This document shows, in pieces, positions 62,339-64,000 of a DNA stretch of 64,000 nt. The position numbers were made by a program, and so were the translations under genes. The notes under the pieces were generated by a model. It searched no databases, had not been told where the DNA came from, and saw only the letters and a list, made by a program, of their open reading frames with translations. Numbering within the stretch: position 1 is the first letter of the stretch; each line of letters opens with the position of its first letter. Origin of the DNA: Collinsella sp. An2 (GTDB lineage Bacteria > Actinomycetota > Coriobacteriia > Coriobacteriales > Coriobacteriaceae); NCBI RefSeq assembly GCF_002160065.1, contig NZ_NFJW01000004.1:62001-126000 (forward strand), given 5' to 3'.

Positions 62339-63559
62339 ATGCCCGAGATGCTAACGCTCGATGCGTTCGAACAGGCCTCAGAGAAGGTCAAGGAAGTCAC
62401 CCAGAAGACCGAGCTCATCGAGAGCGCCCATTTTAGCCAGTCTACGGGCAATCGTGTGTTCTTCAAGCCCGAAAACATGCAGCGCACGGGCGCCTACAAG
62501 GTGCGTGGCGCCTACTACAAGATCTCGACGCTCACGCCCGAGGAGCTCTCGCACGGCCTTATCACGGCGAGCGCCGGCAACCACGCCCAGGGTGTGGCGT
62601 ATGCGGCGACGCGCGCGGGCGCGAAGTCGGTCGTGGTCATGCCTACGACCACGCCGCTCATCAAGGTCGAGCGCACGAAGGGCTACGGCGCCGAGGTCGT
62701 GCTTTACGGCGACGTGTATGACGAGTCGTGCGACTACGCCATGAAGCTCGCCGAGGAACAGGGATACACGTTCATCCATCCCTTCAACGACCCGGTGGTC
62801 GCCACGGGCCAGGGCACAATCGCCATGGAGATTGTGCAGGAGCTGCCGCTTGTCGACACCATTCTCGTGCCGGTCGGCGGCGGCGGGCTCGCGTGCGGCG
62901 TGTCGACCTTCGCGAAGCTCTACAACCCCAAAATCAAGGTCATCGGCGTGGAGCCCGAGGGTGCGGCGTCGCTCACGCGGGCGCTCGAGGCGGGGCATCC
63001 GGTGAAGATCGATTCGGCAAACACCATCGCCGACGGCACCGCGGTGCTCGAGGTGGGCGACAAAGTCTTCCCGTACCTCCAGCAGAACCTTGACGACGTC
63101 ATCACCGTGCCGGACGAGGAGCTCATCGTGTCGTTCCTCGACATGGTCGAGAACCATAAGATGATCGTCGAGAACTCGGGGCTGCTCACCGTCGCCGCGC
63201 TCAAGCATCTGCCTGCCAAGAACAAGCGCGTCGTGTCGATTCTCTCCGGCGGCAACATGGATGTCATCACCATGAGCTCCGTGGTGCAGCACGGCCTTAT
63301 CGCGCGCGACCGCATCTTCACGGTGAGCGTTCTGTTACCCGACCGCCCGGGCATGCTCGTCAAGGTGGCCAGCGCCATCGCCGAGCAGAACGGCAACGTC
63401 ATCAAGCTCGAGCACAACCAGTTTGTCTCCACCAACCGCAACGCTGCCGTGGAGCTTCGGGTGACGATCGAGGCCTATGGCACCGCGCACAAGGAGCAGA
63501 TCATGGACGCCCTGCGCACGGCTGGTTTTGACCCGCAGCTGAGCCAGACGATGCTGTAG
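62339..63559 (+). CDS. ilvA: Threonine ammonia-lyase with ACT domain
   Basis: 406 residues. PLP lysine K54 in G-A-Y-K-V-R-G-A, S-A-G-N-H-A-Q-G-V-A and the G-G-G-G-L phosphate loop. Residues about 330-406 form an ACT domain (V-L-L-P-D-R-P-G-M-L). The length is that of the single-ACT (TdcB/IlvA short) group. It converts threonine to 2-oxobutanoate, feeding isoleucine synthesis or fermentation. Confidence 0.94.
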   Translation: MPEMLTLDAFEQASEKVKEVTQKTELIESAHFSQSTGNRVFFKPENMQRTGAYKVRGAYYKISTLTPEELSHGLITASAGNHAQGVAYAATRAGAKSVVVMPTTTPLIKVERTKGYGAEVVLYGDVYDESCDYAMKLAEEQGYTFIHPFNDPVVATGQGTIAMEIVQELPLVDTILVPVGGGGLACGVSTFAKLYNPKIKVIGVEPEGAASLTRALEAGHPVKIDSANTIADGTAVLEVGDKVFPYLQQNLDDVITVPDEELIVSFLDMVENHKMIVENSGLLTVAALKHLPAKNKRVVSILSGGNMDVITMSSVVQHGLIARDRIFTVSVLLPDRPGMLVKVASAIAEQNGNVIKLEHNQFVSTNRNAAVELRVTIEAYGTAHKEQIMDALRTAGFDPQLSQTML

Positions 63560-64000
63560 TCGGATCGTCCCAGCCGCCCGTCGGGTGAATCGGTGCTTTC
63601 GCCGAGAAAAGTGTTTCCTGCATATTTCGTCCTTGCTACCGATCGATGAACGGAGGATACTCCTGACTCAGCAAATGCGATGACAGGGCGAGTATCGGCC
63701 GGGCCATCCCACAGCGAGCAGGCGGCAGAGCTTCTTGGGCGCGAGTGCGCCCTCCAGGAGCAGTGAGAACCTGCGGTGGACGGTCGAGAACATACCCTCG
63801 AGCAGTGCGGCCGAACGCGTGCGTGGCCATGGGCGATCCCCATGCGACCGCGGGCGCCAACGTCGCGCCGGAGCCTCCGTGATAGGCATCGGGCAGCACG
63901 CCTGCCGTCTCGCATTTCATATCGAGGAAGCGCGAGAGGAAGCGAGGGCGTATATGCAGCTGCGAAGCGATGCCATCAAGAAGGGACTGGCGCGGGCGCC
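63560..64000. other. End of window, no confident gene
   Basis: A minus-strand frame running off the window edge (63636-64000; F-L-S-R-F-L-D-M-K-C-E-T-A-G-V-L-P, then Y-H-G-G-S-G-A-T-L-A-P-A-V) has plausible codon use in its first 60 codons but breaks into other frames near 63800. A plus-strand frame near 63880-64000 (H-I-E-E-A-R-E-E-A-R-A-Y-M-Q) is the alternative. It may be the edge of a gene or a decayed fragment. Confidence 0.3.

Noticed and set aside
1..64000. tRNA or rRNA genes
   Set aside because: I saw no cloverleaf with the T-arm GGTTCGAATCC-type sequence nor rRNA conserved stretches.
1..64000. Prophage or complete insertion sequence
   Set aside because: No capsid, terminase, integrase or transposase frame with family motifs; only fragments of other gene families.

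Overview
The window looks like a chromosomal segment of a gut Coriobacteriia bacterium, most likely Collinsella or a close relative (inference, no database search was possible). The basis is the generally GC-rich actinobacterial composition, a choloylglycine (bile salt) hydrolase, a large M60 mucinase-type surface protein ending in an LAxTG sortase signal, and a complete type I-C CRISPR-Cas locus.

Layout. 1-10,500 is a patchwork of accessory genes: the 3' end of a DUF4143-type ATPase, an undescribed two-gene unit (nuclease-like/glycine-zipper protein plus a small partner), an Abi_2 (AbiD/AbiF) HEPN protein, a DIP1984-like protein, an orphan HsdM/HsdS-like protein, two large unknown genes, and gene wreckage (sigma factor, ATPase and Fic fragments). 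10,500-18,900 has a DUF421 membrane protein followed by two very GC-rich cassettes: a two-component system with an FtsX-type ABC exporter, and a TetR-regulated ABC-2 exporter. 19,100-20,760 holds a RelB/MazF toxin-antitoxin pair and Abi remnants. 20,762-31,384 is the type I-C locus cas3-cas5c-cas8c-cas7c-cas4-cas1-cas2, with a predicted nested cas11c inside cas8c, a leader with a 14-bp inverted repeat, and an array of 40 intact plus 2 degenerate repeats. 32,000-39,540 is mostly housekeeping or transport: an AGCS symporter, an SLC13/ArsB-type permease, Tex, a release-factor-like GGQ protein, a dihydrouridine synthase and a SRAP protein. 39,660-47,200 is a second defence-type island: Panacea-Doc toxin-antitoxin (flanked by a duplicated 3' piece of the SRAP gene), a NERD protein, a frameshifted small gene behind a 21-bp perfect inverted repeat, a GIY-YIG/DUF2075 helicase with a MazG-type partner, and a RelA/SpoT-synthetase-like gene overlapping a small putative antitoxin. 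47,350-63,560 carries host-adaptation and metabolic genes: DUF362, bile salt hydrolase with an MFS exporter, a membrane protein, a GH2 glycosidase, the M60 protein, a secreted nuclease lipoprotein, an ABC ATPase and threonine ammonia-lyase.

The genes work in three themes: genome defence and toxin-antitoxin modules, export and antimicrobial resistance, and life on host mucus and bile. The observations I rate highest are the RelA/SpoT-like gene with its overlapping partner, the two-gene unit at 522-2373, the spacer pairs that revisit the same phage genes, and a palindromic repeat family with copies at about 33.7 kb and 59.5 kb.
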